This document shows, piece by piece, positions 23,093 to 29,924 of a DNA stretch of 64,000 nucleotides; position 1 is the stretch's first letter, and each line of letters starts with the position of its first letter. The stretch is from Pseudomonas reidholzensis (GTDB taxonomy: Bacteria; Pseudomonadota; Gammaproteobacteria; Pseudomonadales; Pseudomonadaceae), in assembly GCF_900536025.1 (NCBI RefSeq), contig NZ_UNOZ01000031.1, positions 1 to 64,000 on the forward strand, written 5' to 3'. Below the pieces are notes generated by a model that worked only from the letters and a program-made list of their open reading frames with translations, searched no databases and had not been told where the DNA came from. A program made the translations under genes and the position numbers.

Positions 23093-23106
23093 AGCGGTCT
23101 CCTGGC

Positions 23107-23132
23107 ATAAAAAAGCCCGCATCGGCGGGCTT
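23107..23132 (-). terminator. Terminator between baseplate genes V and W
   Basis: Stem AAGCCCGC/GCGGGCTT (23113-23120, 23125-23132) followed on the minus strand by TTTTTT. It lies inside the structural operon, so read-through or an antitermination mechanism is needed for W and beyond. Confidence 0.8.
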
Positions 23133-23135
23133 GTT

Positions 23136-23696
23136 TCAGTGTTTGTGATTAGCGGTGTTGCCGGCCGTGTCGATGATGCGGCCGCCGCCATTGATATCGC
23201 CGCTGACCCGCAGCGGCCCTTTGATCGTGACGTTGCCGCCCAGGGTGATCGTCACGGCGTCGACGTTTATGGCGCCGTCACTGACTTGCAGGGTGCTGGC
23301 GCCCACCTTGATGCGGGCGCTGCCGCTCGGCAGATGAATGTCGTAGCTGCGCGCCTGCCAGTCGTAAGTAAGTGACCCGCCGTCGTCAAAATGCCAGGCT
23401 TCGACATGGTCGCGGTTGTCTGGCGCACTTCCGGCGTTACCATACAGGCCAGGTACGAACGTGCCTTGGGCCGGCTCGCCGCTGGGGCTGACCAGTACCC
23501 CCTGCTCGCCCAGGCCAGGTGCCCGCCAGTGCCGGGCCTTGCCTGCTGCAAGGGCATGCCAGCGCAGCCAGGCGCTGGTCCAGCCGCCGCCGTCCGAGAC
23601 CCGTACTCGCGCAGCGGCGAGATCCACCGCGACCACCCGGCAGGGGATCACCAGACTGGCGAGCATGCGGTCGTGCATTGCACTGGCGTAGCTCAT
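23136..23696 (-). CDS. Baseplate spike protein V
   Basis: A 186-residue homologue of P2 gpV, the trimeric needle that punctures the outer membrane. The N-terminal OB-fold (CRVVAVDLAAARVRVSDGGGWTSAWLRW) precedes GEQGVLVSPSGEPAQGTFVPGLYGN and a beta-helix with repeats such as ITLGGNVTIKGPLRVSGDINGGGRI. The C-terminus GNTANHKH carries the HxH iron-binding tip motif seen in phage spikes. The ATG 23696 overlaps the stop of the preceding gene. Confidence 0.95.
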   Translation of the reverse strand: MSYASAMHDRMLASLVIPCRVVAVDLAAARVRVSDGGGWTSAWLRWHALAAGKARHWRAPGLGEQGVLVSPSGEPAQGTFVPGLYGNAGSAPDNRDHVEAWHFDDGGSLTYDWQARSYDIHLPSGSARIKVGASTLQVSDGAINVDAVTITLGGNVTIKGPLRVSGDINGGGRIIDTAGNTANHKH

Positions 23697-24193
23697 GGCA
23701 GATCCTGCGCCGCGGTGTAGCGGCCCTCGTTGCCAGGACCGGTTTCCGGGCTGAAGCCAAGCAACAGACTGCCCGGCGGCTCGTTCGGCCAGTCCCAGCG
23801 CAACGCGCCGAGAAGTACCGGCTGATCCCAGTGCACGTTCCAGACGCTGCCGTCGAACTGGGCCTGCACGTTGCGGCTGGCCTCGACGAAGTCCAGCCCC
23901 CAATACTGCTGGCGCAACAAGTCGATCAGTTGAGCGGCCAGCACACTGCCCTGCAAGCGCGCTCCGGCTTGAGCGTTGTCAGCGCTAATATCCGCTTTGA
24001 AGCTGGCAATCAGCACCGACCGGCCATCGCGCGGGGCAGCATCCGCGGTCATGCGGACAATGCCGTGGCGCAATGCCGGTAGCGCAGCGGTGCCGCTTCC
24101 TACTGTTGAATGGGCATCGACTGACGCCAACGCGGGTATCGCCTCGCGAATGGTTGCGGTCAACGCCGCCTGTAAGGTGCTCAGCTCACTCAT
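23693..24193 (-). CDS. Tailocin protein of unknown function, PA0615 position
   Basis: A 166-residue soluble protein between holin and spike genes, the place of PA0615 in the R2-pyocin operon. It has an N-terminal helix (STLQAALTATIREAIPAL), a central region with SVLIASFKADISADNAQAGARLQGSVLAAQLIDLLRQQYWGLDF and a C-terminal Trp/Pro-rich segment. The pattern of helix plus mixed beta core suggests a tail terminator or completion protein (like P2 gpR/gpS), but no motif proves it. ATG 24193 overlaps the end of the holin gene by 8 bp. The stop overlaps the start of V. Confidence 0.75.
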   Translation of the reverse strand: MSELSTLQAALTATIREAIPALASVDAHSTVGSGTAALPALRHGIVRMTADAAPRDGRSVLIASFKADISADNAQAGARLQGSVLAAQLIDLLRQQYWGLDFVEASRNVQAQFDGSVWNVHWDQPVLLGALRWDWPNEPPGSLLLGFSPETGPGNEGRYTAAQDLP

Positions 24194-24536
24194 GGCCGGC
24201 CCTCCTGATCTCTTCGGGCTGGTCGCGCAGCCCTAGCCGCTTGGCCGCCCAGCGTTCATAAAGCCCGATGGCAACATCAGCACCGGCCATTGCAGTCAGG
24301 CAACCGAAGGCGCTGGCACTCCAGATCGACATGCCGCTGGCATACAGCAGCATCACCGTGGACACCCCGCAGACCATGCATGCCCCAGAGCGCAACGCCA
24401 GCCTGCGGGCCAGCGCCCAGCCCCGCGCCCCGGCCTTGTCGGCACGCCACATTTCGCCAGAGATGCCGCCCAGCAATGCCAGGACGATTACCAACCAGAG
24501 CGGCATTTCCAGCAACGCTTGTTGCTCGTTCGTCAC
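24186..24536 (-). CDS. Tailocin holin
   Basis: A 116-residue small membrane protein with a first hydrophobic helix (about 10-25, MPLWLVIVLALLGGISG), a basic stretch, and two more helices (about 51-69 and 75-88), typical of the phage holin family found at the head of R-pyocin operons (PA0614 position). It would form inner-membrane holes to release the endolysin. GTG 24536 is chosen because CAGGAG lies 9-14 bases upstream; upstream in-frame residues are not membrane-like. Holin and endolysin are at opposite ends of the cluster. Confidence 0.88.
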   Translation of the reverse strand: MTNEQQALLEMPLWLVIVLALLGGISGEMWRADKAGARGWALARRLALRSGACMVCGVSTVMLLYASGMSIWSASAFGCLTAMAGADVAIGLYERWAAKRLGLRDQPEEIRRAGHE

Positions 24537-24606
24537 TGTCCTGTCTCCTGTGTAATGCCCACCGGCAAATGCCGGCGAGTCGCTTTGCCGTTTGATTCGG
24601 CATTCC

Positions 24607-24631
24607 AAAAAGCCCGGCTCGCCAGGCTTTT
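24607..24631 (-). terminator. Intrinsic terminator in the tailocin operon leader
   Basis: On the minus strand AAAAGCC-TGGCGAGCCG-GGCTTTTTGG forms a hairpin followed by T5, about 70 bp before the holin start and about 200 bp after the putative promoter. A smaller CCGGC/GCCGG hairpin follows (24562-24575). Confidence 0.6.
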
Positions 24632-24841
24632 CAGTAATGCGTTGTCCAACCGCCGGCCACGACTGGTGACGCCTTGCGGTTACGCTTCAAATTGGTGACT
24701 CCGACCGCGGCCGCCTGCCCGCCGGATAACTGTTCGTGGTGCTTTACGCTGCACACCCGGGCCAGTTGCCAACCCTCTGAACAGTTGAGGCCTGTTCATC
24801 GCTGCCTGTGTAACAACCGGTTGCTGACCGGCTTGAGACAC

Positions 24842-24919
24842 AGGCTATGCACTAACGCATATGCAGTCAATGCATTTATTTGCATTCTTATGCGTAGGAT
24901 TTTGCTTAAATGCATGAAA
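24842..24919 (-). promoter_or_regulatory. Tailocin operon promoter and operator cluster
   Basis: A minus-strand promoter TTGACT (24865-24870), 17-bp spacer, TAGCCT (24842-24847). The -35 lies inside the perfect inverted repeat ATGCA-GTCAA-TGCAT (24861-24875), which overlaps AATGCA-TTTATT-TGCATT (24869-24886). Further ATGC/TGCAT half-sites continue to ATGCAT near 24910-24915. The same core recurs at the repressor's own start (25844-25865), so the LexA-like repressor is the likely ligand. Confidence 0.65.
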
Positions 24920-24958
24920 GCCACGTGCGCCGCTGGCCGTAGCCGTTTTCTGCGGGCG

Positions 24959-24980
24959 AAAAAAAAGCCCGTTCAGGGCT
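24959..24980 (-). terminator. Second terminator downstream of the repressor gene
   Basis: Stem AGCCC/GGGCT (24966-24970, 24976-24980) with a run of eight T on the minus strand. It backs up the terminator at 25068-25090 and insulates the tailocin operon from repressor transcription. Confidence 0.6.
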
Positions 24981-25067
24981 GGGTGAGAGCATCTAGATGT
25001 TTATGCATATCCGTTTCAGGGGGTAATGGGTGATGGACATCTCCACCGTGGCAGTCGGCGCACGCAC

Positions 25068-25090
25068 AAAAAAACCCGCCGAAGCGGGTT
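25068..25090 (-). terminator. Terminator of the tailocin repressor gene
   Basis: Stem AACCCGC/GCGGGTT (25073-25079, 25084-25090) with a T-run of seven on the minus strand, 20 bp after the repressor stop. Confidence 0.85.
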
Positions 25091-25109
25091 TTCTAGAACA
25101 CGGGTTAAA

Positions 25110-25847
25110 TCAGCGAGCGTACATCCCCCACCAGAACACATGCCCCAGCAGGCTGATCTGCTCTTCCTGCAACTGCTGAAAGCTGTAGTCCTCGTCAGGG
25201 TGCTCGTCACGATTGAAGCTACGCAGGCGAATGCCAGTCGGCAGACGATAAACCTGCTTAACCCGCAACTGGCCATTGTGGTTGATCGCATACAGATCAC
25301 CATCAACGATGTCACCAATCGAGCACTTGCCGGTGTTAACGCCGACCGTGGCCCCATCACGCAACACCGGCAGCATGCTGTTACCGCGTACGGTCACACA
25401 TTTGGCATTGTCGAACTGCACACCATTATGACGCAGGCTGCGCTTACCAAATCGCAGGCAGGCGCGCTCACTTTCTTCAATGACGAATCTTCCTGATCCT
25501 GCTGCCAACTCGACCTCGCGAAGAAAGGGCACGGAAACCTCGTCGTCCTCGATCGGCGTTTCGTCGTCCCACAAGCTGATGTCACCCAGATGCGCATGGC
25601 CATGGGCCGGCTGCGCCGTTTCGCGCAAGTCGCCGAGCTCGACACGGCCACGCAACTGGTCGGTACTCACGCCGAAGTATTCGGCAATCCTGGACACGTG
25701 TTTGTCCGAAGGATCGACGATCTTCTCGCTGAGGATCCGTGACAGCGTGGATTGAGGAACGCCCGTGCGCCGGTACAGCTCCGTCGGGGACAGGCCGTGG
25801 CGGTCGAGCAGGGTTTTGAGTACGGAGGCTACGTTGCGTTTTTGCAT
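25110..25847 (-). CDS. Tailocin repressor, LexA/CI-like (HTH plus S24 peptidase)
   Basis: A 245-residue repressor. The helix-turn-helix (6-66) contains TGVPQSTLSRILSEKIVDPS. The C-terminal S24 autoprotease has the Ala-Gly cleavage site at 116-117 (ELAAGSGR), catalytic Ser157 in VRGNSMLP and Lys197 in LRVKQVY. Activated RecA should trigger self-cleavage and so switch on the tailocin. ATG 25847 or 25856 are both possible; neither has a ribosome-binding site, and promoter placement favours a leaderless message from 25847. Tandem GCATAATGC repeats overlap the start. This is the PrtR-type role, though no PrtN-like activator is seen. Confidence 0.9.
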   Translation of the reverse strand: MQKRNVASVLKTLLDRHGLSPTELYRRTGVPQSTLSRILSEKIVDPSDKHVSRIAEYFGVSTDQLRGRVELGDLRETAQPAHGHAHLGDISLWDDETPIEDDEVSVPFLREVELAAGSGRFVIEESERACLRFGKRSLRHNGVQFDNAKCVTVRGNSMLPVLRDGATVGVNTGKCSIGDIVDGDLYAINHNGQLRVKQVYRLPTGIRLRSFNRDEHPDEDYSFQQLQEEQISLLGHVFWWGMYAR

Positions 25848-25883
25848 AATGCGCATAATGCATGCGACAGGCACCAAATGCAA
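25844..25883 (-). promoter_or_regulatory. Repressor promoter with tandem operator repeats
   Basis: Minus-strand -35 TTGCAT (25878-25883), 17-bp spacer, -10 CATTAT (25855-25860). Direct repeats GCATAATGC at 25844-25852 and 25853-25861 cover the -10 and start codon, implying autorepression. Transcription would begin at about 25847-25848, at the start codon itself. Confidence 0.55.
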
Positions 25884-25993
25884 TGCACACGCCCCCCTGC
25901 TGCGCAGGATCGCTGACGCCCCGCAAGCGAGCAAATCCCGGTACAATTGACGATTTGGCACACGCCCACCAGATCACAGCTGTAAGGCCTTTA

Positions 25994-28564
25994 ATGACTG
26001 ATCTCTCCGCACACACCCCGATGATGCAGCAGTACTGGAAGCTGAAGAACCAGCACCTGGACCAGCTGATGTTCTACCGCATGGGCGATTTCTACGAGAT
26101 CTTCTACGAAGACGCGAAGAAAGCCGCCAAACTGCTGGATATCACCCTGACCGCACGCGGTCAGTCGGCTGGCCAGTCGATCCCCATGTGCGGGATCCCG
26201 TACCATTCGGCGGAGGGCTACCTGGCCAAGCTGGTCAAGCTCGGCGAGTCGGTGGTGATCTGCGAGCAGGTCGGCGATCCGGCCACCAGCAAAGGGCCGG
26301 TGGATCGCCAGGTGGTGCGCATCATCACCCCGGGCACGGTGAGCGACGAGGCGCTGCTCGACGAGCGGCGCGACAACCTGATCGCGGCCTTGCTCGGTGA
26401 CGAGCGACTGTTTGGCCTGGCGGTGCTGGACATCACCAGCGGCAACTTCACCGTGCAGGAGATCAAAGGCTGGGAAAACCTGCTGGCCGAGCTCGAGCGG
26501 ATCAACCCGGTCGAGCTGCTGATCCCGGATGACTGGCCGCGTGACCTGCCGGCCGAAAAGCGCCCGGGCTGCCGCCGTCGTGCACCGTGGGACTTCGACC
26601 GCGACTCGGCGCGCAAGAGCCTGTGCCAGCAGTTCGCGACCAAGGACCTCAAGGGCTTTGGTTGCGACAAGCTGACCCTGGCCATCGGCGCCGCCGGCTG
26701 CCTGCTCGGCTACGCCAAGGAAACCCAGCGCACCACCCTGCCCCACCTGCGCAGCCTGCGCCACGAGCGGATGGACGACACGGTCATCCTCGACGGTGCC
26801 AGCCGGCGTAACCTGGAGCTGGACATCAACCTCGCCGGAGGCCGCGACAACACCCTGCAGTCGGTCATCGACCGCTGCCAGACCGCCATGGCCAGCCGCC
26901 TGCTGAGCCGTTGGCTGAACCGCCCGCTGCGCGACCTGAAGGTACTGCAGGCGCGCCAGGACTCGATCCGCTGCCTGCTCGACAGCTACCGCTACGAGAA
27001 GCTGCAACCGCAACTCAAGGAAATCGGCGACCTGGAGCGGATCCTGGCGCGGATCGGCCTGCGCAACGCCCGCCCACGTGACCTGGCCCGCCTGCGCGAT
27101 GCGCTCGGCGCCCTGCCTGAGCTGCAGAACGCCATGGCCGAGCTGGAGGCGCCGCACCTGGCCCGCCTGGCCGCCATCACCGGCACCTACCCGGAGCTGG
27201 CCAGCCTGCTGGAACGGGCGATCGTCGACACCCCGCCGGCGGTAATCCGCGACGGCGGCGTGCTCAAGACCGGTTACGACAGCGAGCTGGACGAGCTGCT
27301 GGCGATGAGCGAGAACGCCGGTCAGTTCCTCATCGACCTGGAAGCGCGCGAGAAGGCCCGCACCGGCCTGGCCAACCTCAAGGTCGGCTACAACCGTGTG
27401 CACGGTTACTTCATCGAGCTGCCGAGCAAGCAGGCCGAGCAGGCGCCGGGCGACTACATTCGTCGGCAGACCCTGAAGGGCGCCGAGCGCTTCATCACGC
27501 CGGAGCTGAAAGCCTTCGAAGACAAGGCGCTGTCGGCCAAGAGCCGCGCCCTTGCTCGCGAGAAAATGCTCTACGACGCGCTGATGGAAACCCTCATCAG
27601 CCATCTCGCGCCGCTGCAGGACAGCGCCGCGGCACTGGCCGAGCTGGATGTCCTGAGCAACCTGTCCGAGCGTGCGCTGAGCCTGGACCTGAACTGCCCG
27701 AGCTTCGTCGACGAACCTTGCCTGCGTATCGAGCAAGGCCGCCATCCGGTGGTCGAGCAGGTCCTGACCACGCCGTTCGTGGCCAACGACCTGGGCCTGG
27801 ACAACAGCACGCGGATGCTGATCATCACCGGCCCGAACATGGGCGGTAAGTCGACCTACATGCGCCAGACCGCGCTGATCGTGCTCATGGCACACATCGG
27901 CAGCTTCGTCCCGGCGGCGCGCTGCGAGCTGTCGCTGGTCGACCGTATCTTCACCCGGATCGGCTCCAGCGACGACCTTGCAGGCGGCCGTTCGACCTTC
28001 ATGGTCGAGATGAGCGAAACCGCCAACATCCTGCACAACGCCACCGACCGCAGCCTGGTGCTGATGGACGAAGTCGGCCGCGGCACCAGCACCTTCGACG
28101 GCCTGTCGCTGGCCTGGGCCGCCGCCGAGCGCCTGGCCCAGCTGCGCGCCTACACGCTGTTCGCCACGCACTACTTCGAGCTGACCGTACTGCCCGAGAA
28201 CGAGCCGCTGGTGGCCAACGTGCACCTCAATGCCACCGAGCACAACGAGCGGATCGTCTTCCTCCACCATGTGCTGCCTGGGCCTGCCAGCCAGAGCTAC
28301 GGCCTGGCCGTGGCCCAGCTTGCCGGGGTACCTGGCCCTGTGATCCAGCGTGCCCGCGAGCACCTGGGCCGCCTGGAAACCGCCAGCCTGCCGCATGAGG
28401 CACCGGTGGCGAAAGCCAAGGGCGAGCCACAGGCGCCGCACCAGAGCGATCTGTTCGCCAGCCTGCCGCACCCCGCCATCGACAGGCTGGGCAAGCTCGA
28501 CCTGGATGAGATGACGCCTCGCCAAGCTATCGAAATGCTATATCAACTGAAGAACCTGTTATAA
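25994..28564 (+). CDS. mutS: DNA mismatch repair protein MutS
   Basis: An 856-residue MutS, which recognises mispairs and recruits MutL. The mismatch-binding Phe-x-Glu lies in FYRMGDFYEIFYEDAKKAAKLLDITL near the N-terminus. The ATPase Walker A GPNMGGKST is at 613-621, with DEVGRGTSTFDGLSLAWA and the ATHYFELT switch following. ATG 25994 gives the expected N-terminus MTDLSAHTPMMQQYW. The mutS promoter must share the 146-bp interval with the divergent tailocin repressor promoter. It marks the right border of the tailocin insertion locus. Confidence 0.98.
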   Translation: MTDLSAHTPMMQQYWKLKNQHLDQLMFYRMGDFYEIFYEDAKKAAKLLDITLTARGQSAGQSIPMCGIPYHSAEGYLAKLVKLGESVVICEQVGDPATSKGPVDRQVVRIITPGTVSDEALLDERRDNLIAALLGDERLFGLAVLDITSGNFTVQEIKGWENLLAELERINPVELLIPDDWPRDLPAEKRPGCRRRAPWDFDRDSARKSLCQQFATKDLKGFGCDKLTLAIGAAGCLLGYAKETQRTTLPHLRSLRHERMDDTVILDGASRRNLELDINLAGGRDNTLQSVIDRCQTAMASRLLSRWLNRPLRDLKVLQARQDSIRCLLDSYRYEKLQPQLKEIGDLERILARIGLRNARPRDLARLRDALGALPELQNAMAELEAPHLARLAAITGTYPELASLLERAIVDTPPAVIRDGGVLKTGYDSELDELLAMSENAGQFLIDLEAREKARTGLANLKVGYNRVHGYFIELPSKQAEQAPGDYIRRQTLKGAERFITPELKAFEDKALSAKSRALAREKMLYDALMETLISHLAPLQDSAAALAELDVLSNLSERALSLDLNCPSFVDEPCLRIEQGRHPVVEQVLTTPFVANDLGLDNSTRMLIITGPNMGGKSTYMRQTALIVLMAHIGSFVPAARCELSLVDRIFTRIGSSDDLAGGRSTFMVEMSETANILHNATDRSLVLMDEVGRGTSTFDGLSLAWAAAERLAQLRAYTLFATHYFELTVLPENEPLVANVHLNATEHNERIVFLHHVLPGPASQSYGLAVAQLAGVPGPVIQRAREHLGRLETASLPHEAPVAKAKGEPQAPHQSDLFASLPHPAIDRLGKLDLDEMTPRQAIEMLYQLKNLL

Positions 28565-28608
28565 CGGCCGCCTGCGCAAGCTGGTAGAATCCCGCGCGGT
28601 TTGCTGGT

Positions 28609-28636
28609 GCTGCAGGTTATTAGCCTGGCCTGCAGC
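28609..28636 (+). promoter_or_regulatory. Inverted repeat in the fdxA leader
   Basis: Perfect 8-bp arms GCTGCAGG/CCTGCAGC with a 12-base loop, about 70 bp before the fdxA start and just downstream of a likely -10 TAGAAT (28585-28590). It could be a 5' untranslated hairpin or an operator; the role is unknown. Confidence 0.4.
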
Positions 28637-28705
28637 CACACACCTGTGAACCGTGCTGCCCTGCAAGGAAGGGCACGCAGCCGTTGCCTGAGGAGAAAAT
28701 TAGAA

Positions 28706-29029
28706 ATGACCTTCGTCGTCACCGACAACTGCATCAAGTGCAAGTACACCGACTGTGTGGAAGTCTGTCCGGTGGACTGCTTCTATGAAGGCCCGAACTT
28801 CCTGGTCATTCACCCGGACGAGTGCATCGACTGCGCTCTGTGCGAGCCAGAATGCCCGGCCCAGGCGATTTTCTCTGAAGACGAAGTGCCTGCCGGCATG
28901 GAAAATTTCATCGAGATCAACGCCGAGCTGGCGGAAATCTGGCCGAACATCACCGAGAAGAAAGACGCCATGCCCGATGCTGCAGAGTGGGATGGCCAGA
29001 CCGGCAAGATTGCCGACCTGGAGCGCTGA
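28706..29029 (+). CDS. fdxA: Seven-iron ferredoxin FdxA
   Basis: A 107-residue ferredoxin carrying one [3Fe-4S] and one [4Fe-4S] cluster. Cysteines in CIKCKYTDCVEVCPVDC (N-terminal) and CIDCALCEPECP (about 39-50) are the ligands; the long C-terminal extension (EINAELAEIWPNITEKKDAMPDA) is typical of this family in Pseudomonas and Azotobacter. ATG 28706 follows AGGAG with a spacing of about ten bases. It is the standard neighbour of rsmZ and rpoS in Pseudomonas. The electron-transfer partner is unknown, but Fpr (3023-3802) is a candidate. Confidence 0.97.
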   Translation: MTFVVTDNCIKCKYTDCVEVCPVDCFYEGPNFLVIHPDECIDCALCEPECPAQAIFSEDEVPAGMENFIEINAELAEIWPNITEKKDAMPDAAEWDGQTGKIADLER

Positions 29030-29053
29030 CAGGTTCAGCGGTTCAGTTCGAGA

Positions 29054-29079
29054 AAGGCGGCCTTCGGGCCGCCTTTTTT
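29054..29079 (+). terminator. Terminator of fdxA
   Basis: Stem AAGGCGGCC/GGCCGCCTT with a TTCG loop followed by TTTT. A very good rho-independent terminator. Confidence 0.9.
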
Positions 29080-29103
29080 GTTTGCCCGGCCGCACAGCCC
29101 AGA

Positions 29104-29138
29104 CAAAAAAACGCCCGATGCGAAACACCGGGCGTTTT
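29104..29138 (-). terminator. Second terminator downstream of rsmZ
   Basis: Stem AAAACGCCCG/CGGGCGTTTT (29108-29117, 29129-29138) with a T-run on the minus strand, lying between the fdxA and rsmZ terminators. It would stop rsmZ read-through toward fdxA. Confidence 0.65.
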
Positions 29139-29185
29139 CAAAGAAGTCTGCCTGCCGGCTGGCGTCCCAGCCCTGAATCCCAGGC

Positions 29186-29317
29186 AAAAAAAAGGGGCGG
29201 TTTGACCCGCCCACATTTTTTCCGTAGTCCCTGCTTGTCCCAAACATCATCCTGATGAATCGCTACCTGCGATGTCCTTGGCCATCATCCTGAGAGCCTG
29301 TGCCTGTCCGTCGGCAC
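29186..29317 (-). ncRNA. rsmZ: Small regulatory RNA RsmZ
   Basis: A 132-nt RNA read leftward. It contains seven GGA motifs, several in hairpin loops; the 5' hairpin is TGTGCC/GGCACA with GGA in its loop. It ends in a GGGCGG/CCGCCC stem followed by T8 (29186-29193). The region GCAGGTAGCGATTCATCAGG and the location between rpoS and fdxA match known RsmZ of P. fluorescens, P. protegens and P. aeruginosa. RsmZ sequesters RsmA/RsmE proteins and so relieves translational repression of secondary metabolism and biofilm genes. The -10 TAGTAT is at 29325-29330. The exact 5' end is estimated from promoter spacing. Confidence 0.93.
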
Positions 29318-29324
29318 AGTTCAG

Positions 29325-29330
29325 ATACTA
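29325..29330 (-). promoter_or_regulatory. -10 element of rsmZ
   Basis: Minus-strand TAGTAT, seven bases before the predicted RNA start. There is no clear -35, as expected for a promoter activated from a distant GacA site. Confidence 0.75.
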
Positions 29331-29339
29331 GCGATTTGA

Positions 29340-29475
29340 GCCGGGCAAACAATGGCAAGTTCTTGCCAATCGTTACTGCAGACACATTTCTACAAATCAA
29401 TAAAACCCTTATCTATCATACGCTTACAAACAAACAACCACTGAAAACGACAATTATTTACTCACCCTTACGCCA
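29340..29475. promoter_or_regulatory. AT-rich linker between GacA box and rsmZ promoter
   Basis: An unusually AT-rich stretch for this chromosome, with A and T tracts. In other pseudomonads the equivalent linker binds IHF and the H-NS-like MvaT proteins that modulate rsmZ. Binding here is inferred. Confidence 0.6.
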
Positions 29476-29490
29476 ATCTCTTACGACGCG

Positions 29491-29508
29491 CGTAAGCGAT
29501 GTCGTACA
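29491..29508 (-). promoter_or_regulatory. GacA upstream activating sequence of rsmZ
   Basis: Minus-strand TGTACGACATCGCTTACG agrees with the TGTAAG-N6-CTTACA consensus at 10 of 12 defined positions. Its centre lies about 183 bp upstream of the predicted rsmZ start, where GacA boxes are found in other species. Confidence 0.8.
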
Positions 29509-29610
29509 CGCGATGCAACAAGGGTGGCACTAGCAACATTTCTATACATCCCCCGCCAAGCACCCGCCCTTGATCTGGCTCTTGATGTAGCCCTTGATCT
29601 TGATCTACCA

Positions 29611-29834
29611 GCGACTTCAGGAGGCCGAACGGAGGTCTTGCGAAGCGAGGTGACGGCCAGGAAGGCCGGCAAGGGCTGCGGGCCAGGAAGGCCCGTACAG
29701 CCCGGTCCTCGCGGGAGCAAGGCCGGAGTGAGGGAACCCGTAGCGCAGCGAAGGGCCGTATGTAGGAGCAAGCGGTTTTTGGTTACTTTTTTCCAAGAAA
29801 AAAAGTGACCCGCCGTAAGGGCGGAAGGGGCCAG
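29611..29834. repeat. 224-bp dispersed structured repeat, copy B
   Basis: Second copy of the element at 107-330 (223/224 identical), lying between the rpoS terminator and the rsmZ GacA box and preceded by the same TTGATCT-rich DNA (about 29571-29607). Eight GGA triplets occur on the plus strand, two of them in identical AGGAA hairpin loops. The right end would form CCGCC-CTTA-GGCGG plus a T-run on the minus strand. No coding sequence or transposase. Confidence 0.9.
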
Positions 29835-29877
29835 CAGCCCCACCCCACCACCCGGATAAGCCCCCAAACCGCAGATA

Positions 29878-29905
29878 CAAAAACGCCCCGTTTCTCCCGG
29901 GGCGT
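29878..29905 (-). terminator. Terminator of rpoS
   Basis: Stem ACGCCCCG/CGGGGCGT (29883-29890, 29898-29905) followed by a T-run on the minus strand, 20 bp past the rpoS stop. Confidence 0.9.
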
Positions 29906-29924
29906 CAGTCACGACACTAACTGC

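Larger units (their letters stand above)
11406..25847 (-). mobile_element. R-type tailocin (P2-like contractile tail) cluster in the mutS-cinA locus
   Basis: About 14.4 kb of leftward genes encode a repressor, holin, baseplate V/W/J/I, fibre and chaperone, sheath, tube, E/E', tape measure, U, X, D, endolysin and Rz/Rz1. No capsid, portal, terminase, integrase or replication gene is present, so particles would be headless, membrane-depolarising tails. The order matches the R-pyocin and P2 tail operons. R-tailocins between mutS and cinA are established in P. fluorescens and P. putida group strains. All frames look intact, which suggests that the system is functional. Confidence 0.95.

Noticed and set aside
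24680..24799. A 39-codon minus-strand frame in the tailocin leader
   Set aside because: It has no convincing ribosome-binding site, an Arg/Gly-rich composition and no recognisable motif; it may be a chance frame.
24600..25100. P-box type sites for a PrtN activator as in P. aeruginosa pyocins
   Set aside because: I could not find repeated ATTG-type P-boxes, and no prtN-like gene is adjacent.
11406..25847. Interpretation as an intact P2-like prophage
   Set aside because: Capsid, portal, terminase, integrase and replication genes and attachment sites are all absent, while tail and lysis genes are complete.
25991..28525. An 844-codon frame on the minus strand across mutS
   Set aside because: Antisense shadow of mutS; composition-driven and without recognisable domains.
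29340..29475. AT-rich island as a horizontally acquired fragment
   Set aside because: It lies between the GacA box and the rsmZ promoter, where an AT-rich linker is expected in Pseudomonas.
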